From CAZOSF01 sp964582415 (GTDB lineage Bacteria > Bacteroidota > Bacteroidia > Flavobacteriales > Flavobacteriaceae), in assembly GCA_964582415.1 (NCBI GenBank), contig CAZOSF010000003.1, positions 1-64,000 on the forward strand: DNA of 64,000 bases, written 5' to 3'. The position numbers and the translations under genes were made by a program. Shown one piece after another: positions 16,803 through 28,502 of this stretch (position 1 is the stretch's first letter; every line of letters begins with the position of its first letter). Under the pieces are notes generated by a model. It was not told where the DNA came from. It was given only the letters and a program-made list of their open reading frames with translations, and ran no database searches.

Positions 16803-18521
16803 ATGGCGTCGCATTACGAAGCACCTATTAGAAGACCCTTAGTTACCGGAGACAAAACCTACCACGACGTAACTGTGGATGTGGCTGCTCCAGTGGAGGG
16901 AGAAGCCAACAAGTCATGGTGGATTGTATTTTCCATTGCCTTAGTGGCTTTCCTCTGGGGATTGGGTTGTATCATTTACACTATTTCCACGGGTATTGGA
17001 GTCTGGGGTTTGAATAAAACCGTTAACTGGGCCTGGGACATCACCAACTTCGTATGGTGGGTGGGTATTGGTCACGCAGGAACACTGATTTCGGCGGTAC
17101 TTTTACTCTTCCGTCAGAAGTGGAGAATGGCGATTAACCGCTCTGCTGAGGCGATGACCATCTTCTCGGTAATACAGGCGGGATTGTTTCCGATCATTCA
17201 CATGGGTCGTCCATGGTTGGCGTATTGGGTACTCCCCATCCCAAACCAATTCGGATCCCTTTGGGTGAACTTTAACTCACCGCTTCTTTGGGACGTGTTT
17301 GCAATCTCCACCTATCTTTCTGTTTCTTTGGTATTCTGGTGGACAGGTTTGCTACCCGATTTTGCGATGATTCGCGATCGTGCCGTACGCCCATTTACGA
17401 AAAAAGTATATAGTATCCTATCCTTCGGATGGAGTGGACGCGCTAAAGACTGGCAACGTTTCGAGGAAGTTTCCTTGGTATTGGCAGGTTTGGCAACCCC
17501 ACTGGTACTTTCTGTACACACCATCGTATCCTTCGACTTCGCCACTTCGGTGATTCCTGGATGGCACACCACCATCTTCCCTCCCTATTTCGTTGCGGGA
17601 GCGATTTTCTCTGGATTTGCTATGGTACAGACCCTTTTGATCATCATGAGAAAGGTGTCCAACCTTGAAAATTACATTACACTTCAACACATCGAATTGA
17701 TGAACATCGTAATCATGATTACGGGTTCTATTGTTGGGGTAGCCTATATCACCGAGCTTTTCATCGCTTGGTACTCTGGAGTTGAATATGAGCAATACGC
17801 CTTCTTAAACCGTGCTACGGGACCTTACTGGTGGGCCTATTGGTCGATGATGACCTGTAACGTGTTCTCTCCACAGTTTATGTGGATCAAGAAATTGCGT
17901 ACCAGTATCATGTTCTCCTTCTTTATTTCGATTGTGGTAAACATCGGAATGTGGTTTGAGCGTTTTGTGATCATTGTTACTTCTTTGCACCGTGATTACC
18001 TGACCTCTTCTTGGACTATGTTCTCTCCAACATTTGTGGATATTGGAATCTTCATCGGAACCATCGGATTCTTCTTCGTATTGTTCCTATTGTATTCCAG
18101 AACCTTCCCTGTAATTGCCCAAGCGGAAGTAAAATCTATCTTGAAAACTTCGGGTAGTTATTACAAGAAGCTACGTGCAGAGCATGGAGATGACGTAAAG
18201 CACTATACCATGCCTTCAGGAGCAGCCTCTATAAAAGCGCCAACTTCGAAGCCCGATACTTCAGCACATCATGAGGAACTGCTTTCCACTATCGGAAAGT
18301 TTGATCCAGAAATTCATACCATAGATGATTTGAAATTAATCAGCGGTGTTGGCCCCGTTATGGAGGAGAAACTACATGAAATCGGTATTTATACCTTTGA
18401 ACAGGTGAGTAAAATGACCGAAAGAGAATACGAATTATTGGATAGCATTCTTGACGAATTCCCAGGTAGAGCCAAACGTGACGACTGGGCAGGTCAGGCA
18501 GCAAAACTTAAAAATAGTTAA
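16803..18521 (+). CDS. actC: Alternative complex III subunit ActC (NrfD-like) with C-terminal helix-hairpin-helix domain
   Basis: 572 residues. The first roughly 455 form a polytopic NrfD/PsrC-like membrane protein of about ten helices, the quinol-binding subunit of ACIII. Motifs include SWWIVFSIALVAFLWGLG and GHAGTLISA. A hydrophilic linker (about 455-500) follows. Residues 507-572 are a separate domain, IDDLKLISGVGPVMEEKLHE and IYTFEQVSKMTEREYELL. This looks like the helix-hairpin-helix module also found fused to ribosomal protein L21 and others in Bacteroidota. No stop or frameshift separates the two. One base of spacing to actD. Confidence 0.93.
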   Translation: MASHYEAPIRRPLVTGDKTYHDVTVDVAAPVEGEANKSWWIVFSIALVAFLWGLGCIIYTISTGIGVWGLNKTVNWAWDITNFVWWVGIGHAGTLISAVLLLFRQKWRMAINRSAEAMTIFSVIQAGLFPIIHMGRPWLAYWVLPIPNQFGSLWVNFNSPLLWDVFAISTYLSVSLVFWWTGLLPDFAMIRDRAVRPFTKKVYSILSFGWSGRAKDWQRFEEVSLVLAGLATPLVLSVHTIVSFDFATSVIPGWHTTIFPPYFVAGAIFSGFAMVQTLLIIMRKVSNLENYITLQHIELMNIVIMITGSIVGVAYITELFIAWYSGVEYEQYAFLNRATGPYWWAYWSMMTCNVFSPQFMWIKKLRTSIMFSFFISIVVNIGMWFERFVIIVTSLHRDYLTSSWTMFSPTFVDIGIFIGTIGFFFVLFLLYSRTFPVIAQAEVKSILKTSGSYYKKLRAEHGDDVKHYTMPSGAASIKAPTSKPDTSAHHEELLSTIGKFDPEIHTIDDLKLISGVGPVMEEKLHEIGIYTFEQVSKMTEREYELLDSILDEFPGRAKRDDWAGQAAKLKNS

Positions 18522-18522
18522 T

Positions 18523-19059
18523 ATGGCATCTAAAGTGATTCACGCTATTTATAATGACGATGACATTCTTATGAATGCCGTAAAGGCAGTTCGTAAAGAA
18601 CACTATCACATCGAAGAGGTGTACACACCTTTCCCGGTTCACGGGTTGGACAAAGCTATGGGTCTTGAATACACCCGTATAGCGATCACCTCATTTATTT
18701 ATGGATTGGTTGGATTGGCAGTTGCCATTACCATGATGAATTTTATCATGATAAAGGATTGGCCACAGGACATAGGAGGGAAGCCTAGCTTCAGCTATCT
18801 TGAAAACATGCCGGCATTCGTTCCAATCATGTTCGAGATGACTGTATTCTTCGCTGCCCACTTGATGGTAATCACTTTTTACATGAGAAGTAAATTGTGG
18901 CCTTTCAAAAAAGCTGAGAACCCTGATCCTAGGACTACCGATGACCACTTTTTGATGGCTATCGATACCGGGAAACATGATGTAGAAAAGATGACCCAAT
19001 TTCTAAAGGAAACAGGCGCCATCGAAATTAGTTTAATCGAAAATGAAGATGACCACTAA
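18523..19059 (+). CDS. actD: Alternative complex III subunit ActD (DUF3341)
   Basis: 178 residues from MASKVIHAIYNDDD. An upstream ATG inside actC (18451) is unlikely. The cytoplasmic N-terminus contains YHIEEVYTPFPVHGLDKAMG, the DUF3341 hallmark. Two transmembrane helices follow (about 56-80 and 100-122), then a charged tail. ActD is a small membrane subunit of ACIII with no cofactor. Tight operon: one base after actC, one base between its stop and the actE start. Confidence 0.93.
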   Translation: MASKVIHAIYNDDDILMNAVKAVRKEHYHIEEVYTPFPVHGLDKAMGLEYTRIAITSFIYGLVGLAVAITMMNFIMIKDWPQDIGGKPSFSYLENMPAFVPIMFEMTVFFAAHLMVITFYMRSKLWPFKKAENPDPRTTDDHFLMAIDTGKHDVEKMTQFLKETGAIEISLIENEDDH

Positions 19060-19060
19060 T

Positions 19061-19696
19061 ATGAGAAATAGCATCCAACTTGTCATTGCAGCCGCTGCCG
19101 CTTTGGTGATGGTGTCTTGTTTTGACGAATCAAAACCAAACTATCAGTACATGCCGAACATGTACAAGCCGGTAGGCTATGAAACCTATGGAAACTACGA
19201 GATTTTTCCAGGAGGTCTGGAAGCTATGTTGCCCGCTGAGGGATCCATTCCGAGAGGATGGCAGCCATATGATTATCCAAACTCCACTGAGGGATTAAAC
19301 TTAGCCAAAGCAGAATTACAGAACCCAATCCCTGTAACCGAGGAAAACTTGGCTCAGGGGAAAGCCCTTTACGATATTTACTGTGCGGTTTGTCATGGAG
19401 CTAAAGGAGATGGCCAAGGAATTTTGGTGAAAAACGAAAAAATCTTGGGGATTCCAAGTTACTCCGATCCAGGTCGTTTGATTACCGATGGGGGTGTTTA
19501 CCACGTTCAAATGTATGGTTTGAATGCGATGGGTTCTTATGCCTCACAAACCGATGAAATGGAGCGTTGGCAAATAACTCATTACGTGATGAATTTGAAA
19601 GCGGCCCTTGAAGGAACGCCTTTACGCACGCCTGAGAGTCCTGTTGTCGAGGAAACAATGGAAATGGAAATTGAAAGTACCGAGAGCGGTCATTAA
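19061..19696 (+). CDS. actE: Alternative complex III subunit ActE, monoheme cytochrome c lipoprotein
   Basis: 211 residues from MRNSIQLVIAAAAAL, one base after the actD stop. A start at 19043 would overlap actD and spoil the short signal. The lipobox VMVSC gives a lipidated C20. The single c-heme site is CAVCH (C108, C111, H112), with a downstream Met in the MYGLNAMGSYASQ region as likely sixth ligand. It is anchored to the outer face of the inner membrane and hands electrons toward the oxidase. The C-terminus is acidic. Confidence 0.92.
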   Translation: MRNSIQLVIAAAAALVMVSCFDESKPNYQYMPNMYKPVGYETYGNYEIFPGGLEAMLPAEGSIPRGWQPYDYPNSTEGLNLAKAELQNPIPVTEENLAQGKALYDIYCAVCHGAKGDGQGILVKNEKILGIPSYSDPGRLITDGGVYHVQMYGLNAMGSYASQTDEMERWQITHYVMNLKAALEGTPLRTPESPVVEETMEMEIESTESGH

Positions 19697-19725
19697 AAAA
19701 GAACTTTAAGAGAAGAGCAATAGAT

Positions 19726-21072
19726 ATGTATACGCTACCCAACAAATTAAAAGTTTTTGCGATGGTTTTTATGGTAGTTGGTGCCATAGCGATGGTGGCT
19801 GGTTTTTTGTCAGCACCTAGCACGACTGCCGATGTGGAGGCCATGATGGCCAGTCACCACGACGATGGTCATAGCACAGCAACTGTCGAAGAACATCACG
19901 GAGAAGCCCATGGTGATGACCATGCTGCAATGGTCGAAGAACATCATGGAGACGCACACCTAGAGCACGTATTGCACCAAATGCAAAATCGTCCATGGTC
20001 GGCCCTTTATGTGGCCTCCTTCTTTTTCTTTATGATTGCCCTTGGGACCTTGGCATTTTATGCAATCCAATATGCGGCTCAGGCGGGATGGTCTCCTGTT
20101 CTGTTCAGGGTGATGGAAGGAATTACTGCCTACTTGCCCGTGGCATCGGTAATTCTATTTATTCTGTTGCTTCTTTCTGCTTTCCACATCAATCATATTT
20201 TCCATTGGATGGATCCAGAATTGGTGAACCCAGAAAGTGACCACTACGATAAATTGATTGCAGGTAAGAGTGGATTCTTGAATGTTCCTTTCTTCCTTGG
20301 CCGAGCTGCCATCTTCTTATTGGGATGGAACCTATACCGTTGGTTCTCCAGAAAGAATTCTATTGCCGATGATACCGCAGAAGACAATCGATACTTTAAA
20401 AAGAACTTTAAAATGTCTGCTGGATTCTTGGTATTCTTTATCGTTACCGAATCTATGATGTCTTGGGACTGGATCATGAGTTTTGATCCTCACTGGTTCA
20501 GTACACTATTTGGTTGGTATGTATTCGCAGGTATGATGGTTTGTGCCATTACTGTGATCGCCATGGTAACCATTTTCTTAAAGTCCCAAGGTTATCTTGA
20601 ATACGTAAACGATAGTCATATTCATGACTTGGCAAAATATATGTTCGGTTTCAGTATTTTCTGGACCTACCTATGGTTCTCCCAATTTATGTTGATCTGG
20701 TATGCAAATATCCCAGAAGAAGTAACCTATTTCGTTACTAGAATTGAAGACTATACCTTACCTTTCTGGGGCATGGTTGGATTGAATTTTGTTTTCCCAG
20801 TACTATTGTTGATGAACAGTGACTACAAACGTATGAACTGGTTCGTGATCATCACAGGAATCGTAATTCTGTTCGGACACTATGTTGATGTATTCAATAT
20901 GGTAATGCCAGCAACCGTGGGAACTTCCTGGTTTATCGGGTTACCTGAAATCGGTTCAATATTATTCTTCTTCGGATTGTTTGTATTCGTGGTGTTTACC
21001 GCCTTGACCAAGGCGCCACTTTTACCAAAGCACAATCCATTTATCAAGGAGAGCAAACACTATCATTATTAA
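19726..21072 (+). CDS. actF: Alternative complex III subunit ActF, membrane protein with His-rich loop
   Basis: 448 residues, polytopic, about ten helices, related to ActC but without a quinol site in known complexes. After the first helix (about 8-30) a periplasmic or cytoplasmic loop (about 42-82) is extremely rich in His, Asp and Glu and contains an internal repeat, VEEHHGEAHGDDHAAM then VEEHHGDAH. Such a segment could bind metal ions. Ends KESKHYHY. Last act gene, 24 bases before coxB. Confidence 0.92.
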   Translation: MYTLPNKLKVFAMVFMVVGAIAMVAGFLSAPSTTADVEAMMASHHDDGHSTATVEEHHGEAHGDDHAAMVEEHHGDAHLEHVLHQMQNRPWSALYVASFFFFMIALGTLAFYAIQYAAQAGWSPVLFRVMEGITAYLPVASVILFILLLLSAFHINHIFHWMDPELVNPESDHYDKLIAGKSGFLNVPFFLGRAAIFLLGWNLYRWFSRKNSIADDTAEDNRYFKKNFKMSAGFLVFFIVTESMMSWDWIMSFDPHWFSTLFGWYVFAGMMVCAITVIAMVTIFLKSQGYLEYVNDSHIHDLAKYMFGFSIFWTYLWFSQFMLIWYANIPEEVTYFVTRIEDYTLPFWGMVGLNFVFPVLLLMNSDYKRMNWFVIITGIVILFGHYVDVFNMVMPATVGTSWFIGLPEIGSILFFFGLFVFVVFTALTKAPLLPKHNPFIKESKHYHY

Positions 21073-21096
21073 TTAAACGTAGAAAGCTAGATAACA

Positions 21097-22158
21097 ATGA
21101 CCGCATTTTTAGTTGTATTAGTACTTATTCTTTTTGGAGTTGCCATTTGGCAAATGGGAAAGATTTTCCAGCTCTCTAAGGGAAAAGCGGATAATACTGA
21201 GCAAATCGCCAATGACAAAGACAACAACGTGAACGGATGGTTGATGTTGATGTTTGTATTTTTCATTTACGTATTAGCCTTTGCTTCCCATTACAAATGG
21301 AGTAAGGTGTTCTTGCCGCAAGCGGCTTCTGAACATGGTCTGGACGTGGATCAACTATGGTTGATTTCCATGGTACTTATTTTTATCGTTGGTATCGTGA
21401 CCCAGTGGTTATTGCACTTCTTCGCCTTCAAATATCGCGGAGAAAAGAAAAAGCGTGCTACGTTCTATGCCGATAACGATAAATTGGAATTCATCTGGAC
21501 GATCATTCCTGTAATCGTTCTTGCTGGACTGATTATCTACGGTCTATTTACTTGGACCGATATCATGAATGTGGAACCTGAAGAAGATCCTTTAGTGGTG
21601 GAACTTTATGCCTATCAATTCGACTGGCGTGCCCGTTACGGTGGGGGCGATAACGTATTGGGTGAGGCCAATGTTCGTTTGATCGAAGGAGTGAATGTAT
21701 TGGGAGTGGATGCTTCCGATCCAAACGCCCAAGATGACATCATCGTAGATGAATTGCATTTGCCCGTTGGAAGGAAAGTATTGTTCAAAATGCGTTCACA
21801 AGACGTATTGCACTCTGCTTATATGCCACATTTCCGTGCTCAGATGAACTGTGTTCCCGGAATGATTACACAATTCGCCTTTACACCGGCCATTACCACT
21901 GAAGACATGCGTCTGGACCCAGAAATTGTGGCTAAGGTGAAAGATATTAATGAATTGAGAACAGCAAAGAATGAAGAATTAATGGCGTTGGGTGAAGAAA
22001 CTTTGGAGCCTTACGAATTTGATTTTTTACTACTTTGTAACAAAATTTGTGGAAACAGCCACTACAATATGCAAATGAAGATTGTTGTAGAGTCTGAAGA
22101 AAAATATAACGCTTGGATTGCAGAGCAAAAAACCTTTGCGCAATCTATGAATCAGTAA
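21097..22158 (+). CDS. coxB: Cytochrome c oxidase subunit II
   Basis: 353 residues, with an N-terminal helix and two further transmembrane helices, then a periplasmic cupredoxin domain. The CuA site is visible: H in DVLHSAYMPHF, then CNKICGNSHYNM giving C314, C318, H322 and M325. The usual Glu between the cysteines (CxExC) is replaced by a Lys-Ile pair, common in Bacteroidota but worth noting. No fused cytochrome c domain follows, so this is aa3-like in that respect. It receives electrons from complex III. Same operon as actA-F. Confidence 0.95.
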   Translation: MTAFLVVLVLILFGVAIWQMGKIFQLSKGKADNTEQIANDKDNNVNGWLMLMFVFFIYVLAFASHYKWSKVFLPQAASEHGLDVDQLWLISMVLIFIVGIVTQWLLHFFAFKYRGEKKKRATFYADNDKLEFIWTIIPVIVLAGLIIYGLFTWTDIMNVEPEEDPLVVELYAYQFDWRARYGGGDNVLGEANVRLIEGVNVLGVDASDPNAQDDIIVDELHLPVGRKVLFKMRSQDVLHSAYMPHFRAQMNCVPGMITQFAFTPAITTEDMRLDPEIVAKVKDINELRTAKNEELMALGEETLEPYEFDFLLLCNKICGNSHYNMQMKIVVESEEKYNAWIAEQKTFAQSMNQ

Positions 22159-22182
22159 TAAAAAAATCGCTAAAAAAAGATT

Positions 22183-24009
<1,827 letters not shown>

Positions 24010-24025
24010 TCAGCAGAATCATATT

Positions 24026-24057
24026 AAAAACCCCTCCGAGATTGGAGGGGTTTTTTT
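24026..24057 (+). terminator. Terminator of act-cox operon
   Basis: CCCCTCC (24031-24037) / GGAGGGG (24044-24050), loop GAGATT, with seven Ts after and five As before. Confidence 0.92.
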
Positions 24058-24090
24058 ATCTTAGGACCTAACACTTCGTATCTTTACCCT

Positions 24091-25113
24091 ATGAACGAAT
24101 ACCTCGATCCCTCTGGGGAGCACCTTTCCCCACAGGATCTAGACATTGAGAAAAAATTGCGCCCACTGTCCTTCGATGATTTCAACGGACAGGATCAGGC
24201 TTTGGAAAATTTAAAAGTGTTTGTCCAAGCCGCTAATTTGCGGGAAGAGGCATTGGATCATACACTTTTTCATGGGCCTCCGGGTCTGGGAAAAACCACT
24301 TTGGCGCATATTCTTGCCAATGAATTGGACGTGAATATCAGGGTAACCTCAGGCCCTGTTTTGGATAAACCCGGTGATTTGGCGGGGCTTTTAACCAATC
24401 TGGAAGAGCGGGATGTGTTATTTATTGATGAAATCCATCGCTTAAGTCCCGTCGTGGAAGAATACTTGTATTCTGCCATGGAAGATTATAAAATCGATAT
24501 TATGATTGAATCTGGCCCGAATGCCAGAACGGTTCAGATCAATCTCAGCCCTTTTACTCTAGTTGGGGCTACCACACGTTCGGGCCTACTGACCGCTCCG
24601 ATGCGAGCGCGTTTTGGCATTACTTCCCGGTTGGAATATTATACTACCGATCTCCTTACTACGATTGTTCAGCGGAGTGCCGGCATATTGGGCGTTCCCA
24701 TCACCATGGAGGCAGCTATTGAAGTGGCGGGAAGAAGTCGCGGAACACCAAGAATTGCCAATTCGCTATTGCGACGAGTACGCGATTTTGCACAAATCAA
24801 AGGGGACGGAAAAATCGATATCAAGATTGCCAAATTTGCCTTGGAACAATTAAACGTAGACACCCATGGATTGGATGAAATGGATAATAAAATCCTTTCG
24901 ACTATAATCGACAAGTTTAAGGGAGGCCCCGTTGGAATTACTACCTTGGCCACAGCCGTTTCGGAAAGTGCCGAAACCATTGAGGAAGTCTACGAGCCCT
25001 TCCTCATTCAACAGGGTTTCATCATGCGCACACCAAGAGGGCGTGAAGTAACCGAATTGGCGTATCATCATTTAGGGCGTACCAAAAGTGGAAACCAAGG
25101 GAATCTCTTCTAA
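24091..25113 (+). CDS. ruvB: Holliday junction branch migration helicase RuvB
   Basis: 340 residues, normal length. AAA+ ATPase with Walker [10 protein letters not shown], Walker [10 protein letters not shown], and the sensor/arginine-finger region [18 protein letters not shown]. The C-terminal winged helix ends in [16 protein letters not shown]. The motor drives branch migration with RuvA, encoded at 28503. Starts 34 bases after the cox terminator and is followed by queG after 15 bases, so ruvB-queG are probably co-transcribed. Confidence 0.97.
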   Translation: MNEYLDPSGEHLSPQDLDIEKKLRPLSFDDFNGQDQALENLKVFVQAANLREEALDHTLFHGPPGLGKTTLAHILANELDVNIRVTSGPVLDKPGDLAGLLTNLEERDVLFIDEIHRLSPVVEEYLYSAMEDYKIDIMIESGPNARTVQINLSPFTLVGATTRSGLLTAPMRARFGITSRLEYYTTDLLTTIVQRSAGILGVPITMEAAIEVAGRSRGTPRIANSLLRRVRDFAQIKGDGKIDIKIAKFALEQLNVDTHGLDEMDNKILSTIIDKFKGGPVGITTLATAVSESAETIEEVYEPFLIQQGFIMRTPRGREVTELAYHHLGRTKSGNQGNLF

Positions 25114-25128
25114 AACTATTTTCCAAGC

Positions 25129-26058
25129 ATGTCCGGCAGCCATTCCCATACTCAGCTTATTAAGCAAGAAGCACAGCGTTTGGGTTTTCTATCTTGCGGT
25201 ATAAGTAAGGCTACCTTTTTGGAGGAAGAAGCACCGCGTTTGGAAAAATGGCTTAAGGAAGATCGGCATGGCAAAATGGGATATATGGAAAACCATTTCG
25301 ACAAGCGACTCGACCCTACCAAATTGCTGCCAGGCACCAAGAGTGTGATTTCCTTGCTAATGAACTATTATCCGTCCGAGGTACAGCGACCCGATTCCTA
25401 TAAAATTTCCAAATATGCCTACGGAACCGATTACCATTATGTGATTAAGGAAAAATTGAAAGCCCTATTGCATTTTATTCAGGAAGAAGTTGGGGAAGTT
25501 CAAGGGCGTGCCTTTGTCGATTCAGCTCCAGTTATGGACAAAGCTTGGGCAGCCAGAGGTGGTTTGGGTTGGATGGGTAAAAACAGCAATCTCCTTTCAA
25601 AGAAGGTGGGTTCTTTCTTCTTCGTCGCCGAGTTGTTGGTAGATTTGGAATTGGAATACGATACTCCCGTTACCGATCATTGTGGTAATTGTACGGCCTG
25701 TATCGATGCTTGCCCTACCCAAGCGATTATTGCGCCCTATATGGTGGATGGCAGTAAGTGCATCTCTTATCTTACCATAGAATTGAAGGATTCAATTCCT
25801 TCTGCTTTTAAAGAGCAAATGGATGGTTGGATGTTTGGATGTGATGTTTGTCAGGATGTTTGTCCGTGGAACCGCTTCAGCAAAACTCACAGTGAACCCT
25901 TGTTTGATCCCCATCCCCAAATTTTGGATAATACCTATTCCGACTGGGAGGAAATCACCGAAGAAATATTTCGGGAAATATTCAAAAAAAGCGCTGTAAA
26001 ACGTGCGGGTTATGAGGCGTTAAAACGCTCTATTAACTTCATAAAAGAAGACCTATAA
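25129..26058 (+). CDS. queG: Epoxyqueuosine reductase QueG
   Basis: 309 residues. Reduces epoxyqueuosine to queuosine in tRNA, using cobalamin and two 4Fe-4S clusters. Seen: cobalamin-domain region [20 protein letters not shown] and [12 protein letters not shown]. The cluster motifs are [16 protein letters not shown] and [12 protein letters not shown]. The length is shorter than the roughly 375-residue form that carries a HEAT repeat tail, as is common in Bacteroidota. Directly downstream of ruvB. Confidence 0.94.
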   Translation: MSGSHSHTQLIKQEAQRLGFLSCGISKATFLEEEAPRLEKWLKEDRHGKMGYMENHFDKRLDPTKLLPGTKSVISLLMNYYPSEVQRPDSYKISKYAYGTDYHYVIKEKLKALLHFIQEEVGEVQGRAFVDSAPVMDKAWAARGGLGWMGKNSNLLSKKVGSFFFVAELLVDLELEYDTPVTDHCGNCTACIDACPTQAIIAPYMVDGSKCISYLTIELKDSIPSAFKEQMDGWMFGCDVCQDVCPWNRFSKTHSEPLFDPHPQILDNTYSDWEEITEEIFREIFKKSAVKRAGYEALKRSINFIKEDL

Positions 26059-26083
26059 ACTTTTTAGATTTCCGCAGTCTCCG

Positions 26084-26091
26084 TACCTTTG
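26084..26091 (+). promoter_or_regulatory. Candidate -7 element for malic enzyme gene
   Basis: TACCTTTG fits TAnnTTTG, 23 bases before the ATG at 26114. No clear -33 element. Confidence 0.4.
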
Positions 26092-26113
26092 TTAGTCTCT
26101 ATTTTTAAGCTGT

Positions 26114-28402
26114 ATGAGCAAGCAAAGCAAACGTCGGGAAGCACTCTTGTACCACGCAAAACCCCGACCAGGAAAAATCCAAGTCGTTCCCACCAAGAAA
26201 TATGCTAGCCAAAGAGATTTGTCATTGGCCTACTCCCCAGGGGTTGCAGAACCTTGTTTGGAAATCGATAAGGAGGTTGAAAATGTCTATAAATACACGA
26301 ATAAGGGAAATCTTGTCGCGGTAATATCGAATGGTACCGCTGTCTTAGGCCTAGGGAATATAGGACCAGAAGCCTCGAAGCCTGTAATGGAAGGAAAGGG
26401 GTTGTTGTTTAAGATTTTTGCCGACATCGATGTTTTTGATATCGAGGTGAATACCGAAAACGTTGAGGATTTTATACAAACGGTTAAGAATATCGCTCCC
26501 ACATTTGGTGGAATTAACCTAGAAGACATCAAAGCTCCGGAAGCTTTTGAAATAGAAAGAAGGTTAAAGGAAGAGCTGGACATACCGGTCATGCATGATG
26601 ATCAGCATGGAACGGCCATTATATCGGCGGCTGCCTTATTGAATGCCTTGGAATTGGCTAATAAAAAAATCGATAAGGTGAAGATCGTTATCAGTGGCGC
26701 CGGGGCTGCAGCGGTCTCCTGTACGAGGTTGTACAAAGCCTTTGGGGCTAAGGCCGAGAACATTGTTATGTTGGATAGTAAAGGCGTGATTCGAATGGAT
26801 CGTGAAAACCTTTCTGAGGAAAAGGCGGAATTCGCTACCCACAGAAAGATTGATTCCTTAGAGGAAGCCATGGAAGGGGCCGATGTGTTCGTCGGGTTAT
26901 CCGTTGCGGATGTAGTAAAGCCCAAGATGTTGAAGTCGATGGCTCCGGATGCAATTGTTTTTGCCATGGCCAATCCGAATCCCGAAATCGATTATAACCT
27001 TGCCGTCAAAACCCGCAAAGATATCATCATGGCCACGGGTAGAAGTGACCACCCCAATCAGGTGAACAATGTGCTTGGTTTTCCTTTTATTTTCAGGGGT
27101 GCCTTAGACGTACGGGCTTCAAAAATAAATGAAGCCATGAAGATGGCCGCAGTGAAAGCATTGGCCGATTTGGCTAAAGAACCGGTTCCAGAGCAAGTTA
27201 ATATTGCCTATGGTGAAACCAAACTCCATTTCGGAAAGGAGTATATAATTCCAAAACCATTCGATCCTAGATTGATAACTGCAGTGCCACCAGCCGTGGC
27301 AAAAGCGGCTATGGAAAGTGGTGTCGCCTTATCTCCCATAGAAGATTGGGATAAATATCGGGATGAATTGGCAGAACGAATGGGTAGTGATAATAAAATC
27401 ATTCGTCTGCTTATGGACCGGGCTCGAAGCAAGCCAAAACGGGTGGTGTATGCTGAAGCAGATCATTTGGATGTTTTAAAAGCAGCTCAAATTGCCTATG
27501 AAGAAGGTATCGCTATCCCAATTTTATTAGGTCGCGTAGAAGTGATTCGAGAATTGATGAAGGAATTGGATTTTGATGCAGAACTTCTGATACTTGATCC
27601 GAAATCCGATGACACACACGATACATTATGTAAATACGCCAAGAAATATTGGGATTTGCGAAAAAGAAATGGGGTGACGCTATACGATGCCAAGCGCACC
27701 ATGCGAGAACGGAATTATTTTGCTGCAATGATGGTGAATGAAGGGGATGCCGATGCTATGTTATCAGGCTATGCGCGTTCCTACCCAACGGTAGTGCGAC
27801 CTGTTTTGGAAACTATTGGTCGTTTCCCAGGGGTAAAGAAAGTAGCCACCACCAACCTTATGCTTACCGGACGGGGACCGTTGTTTATTTCGGATTCTTC
27901 TATTACGATAAATCCAACCGCAAAGGAATTGGCAGATATTGCGAGCCTTACCCATAACGCTATTAAGATGTTTGGTTTGGATCCAGCCATTGCCATGATT
28001 TCCTATGCTAATTTTGGGTCCTCCAAAGAAGCCCATGCGGTTAAAGTTAGGGAGGCAGTGGCGCTTCTGCATCGAGCACATCCCGAAATGATCGTGGATG
28101 GGGAAATTCAAACCGACTTCGCTTTGAATTCTGAAATGCTTCAGAAGAAATTTCCTTTCTCGAAATTGGCAGGTAAAAAGGTAAATGCCTTGGTGTTTCC
28201 AAATTTGGATTCAGCCAATAGCAACTACAAATTGTTGAAGGAACAGAAAGGAGTGGAATCTATTGGGCCTATCATGATGGGATTGAACAAAGCGGTGCAC
28301 ATCTTCCAATTGGGAGCCAGCGTTGAAGAGATGGTAAACATGACGGCCATAGCAGTGGTAGATGCACAGCAAAAAGAAAAGCGAGAAAAGTCCAAAAAAT
28401 AA
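26114..28402 (+). CDS. maeB: NADP-dependent malic enzyme with phosphotransacetylase-like domain
   Basis: 762 residues, the length of MaeB-type enzymes. Converts malate to pyruvate plus CO2 with reduction of NADP. The N-terminal malic domain has SLAYSPGVAEPCLEI, the metal-binding PVMHDDQHGTAIISAAALLNA, and a Rossmann motif VISGAGAAAVSC. Residues from about 430 form a phosphate acetyl/butyryl-transferase-like domain (RVVYAEADHLDVLKAAQIA), which in E. coli MaeB is regulatory and binds acetyl-CoA. Stands alone with its own candidate promoter. Confidence 0.95.
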   Translation: MSKQSKRREALLYHAKPRPGKIQVVPTKKYASQRDLSLAYSPGVAEPCLEIDKEVENVYKYTNKGNLVAVISNGTAVLGLGNIGPEASKPVMEGKGLLFKIFADIDVFDIEVNTENVEDFIQTVKNIAPTFGGINLEDIKAPEAFEIERRLKEELDIPVMHDDQHGTAIISAAALLNALELANKKIDKVKIVISGAGAAAVSCTRLYKAFGAKAENIVMLDSKGVIRMDRENLSEEKAEFATHRKIDSLEEAMEGADVFVGLSVADVVKPKMLKSMAPDAIVFAMANPNPEIDYNLAVKTRKDIIMATGRSDHPNQVNNVLGFPFIFRGALDVRASKINEAMKMAAVKALADLAKEPVPEQVNIAYGETKLHFGKEYIIPKPFDPRLITAVPPAVAKAAMESGVALSPIEDWDKYRDELAERMGSDNKIIRLLMDRARSKPKRVVYAEADHLDVLKAAQIAYEEGIAIPILLGRVEVIRELMKELDFDAELLILDPKSDDTHDTLCKYAKKYWDLRKRNGVTLYDAKRTMRERNYFAAMMVNEGDADAMLSGYARSYPTVVRPVLETIGRFPGVKKVATTNLMLTGRGPLFISDSSITINPTAKELADIASLTHNAIKMFGLDPAIAMISYANFGSSKEAHAVKVREAVALLHRAHPEMIVDGEIQTDFALNSEMLQKKFPFSKLAGKKVNALVFPNLDSANSNYKLLKEQKGVESIGPIMMGLNKAVHIFQLGASVEEMVNMTAIAVVDAQQKEKREKSKK

Positions 28403-28471
28403 GACCTTAATCAGAGTCCGAAAAGCATGTTTTTTACGTTTTTCATCAATGGCAGATGCAAATAATTGTGC

Positions 28472-28479
28472 TATATTTG
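28472..28479 (+). promoter_or_regulatory. Candidate -7 element for ruvA-sprA-gcvH
   Basis: TATATTTG fits TAnnTTTG, 24 bases before the ruvA ATG in the 100-bp gap after maeB. Confidence 0.5.
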
Positions 28480-28502
28480 GACCATTAACCTTTTGTTAAC
28501 AG

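Noticed and set aside
26114..28402. Fusion or frameshift in the malic enzyme
   Set aside because: The C-terminal phosphotransacetylase-like domain is normal for MaeB-type malic enzymes.
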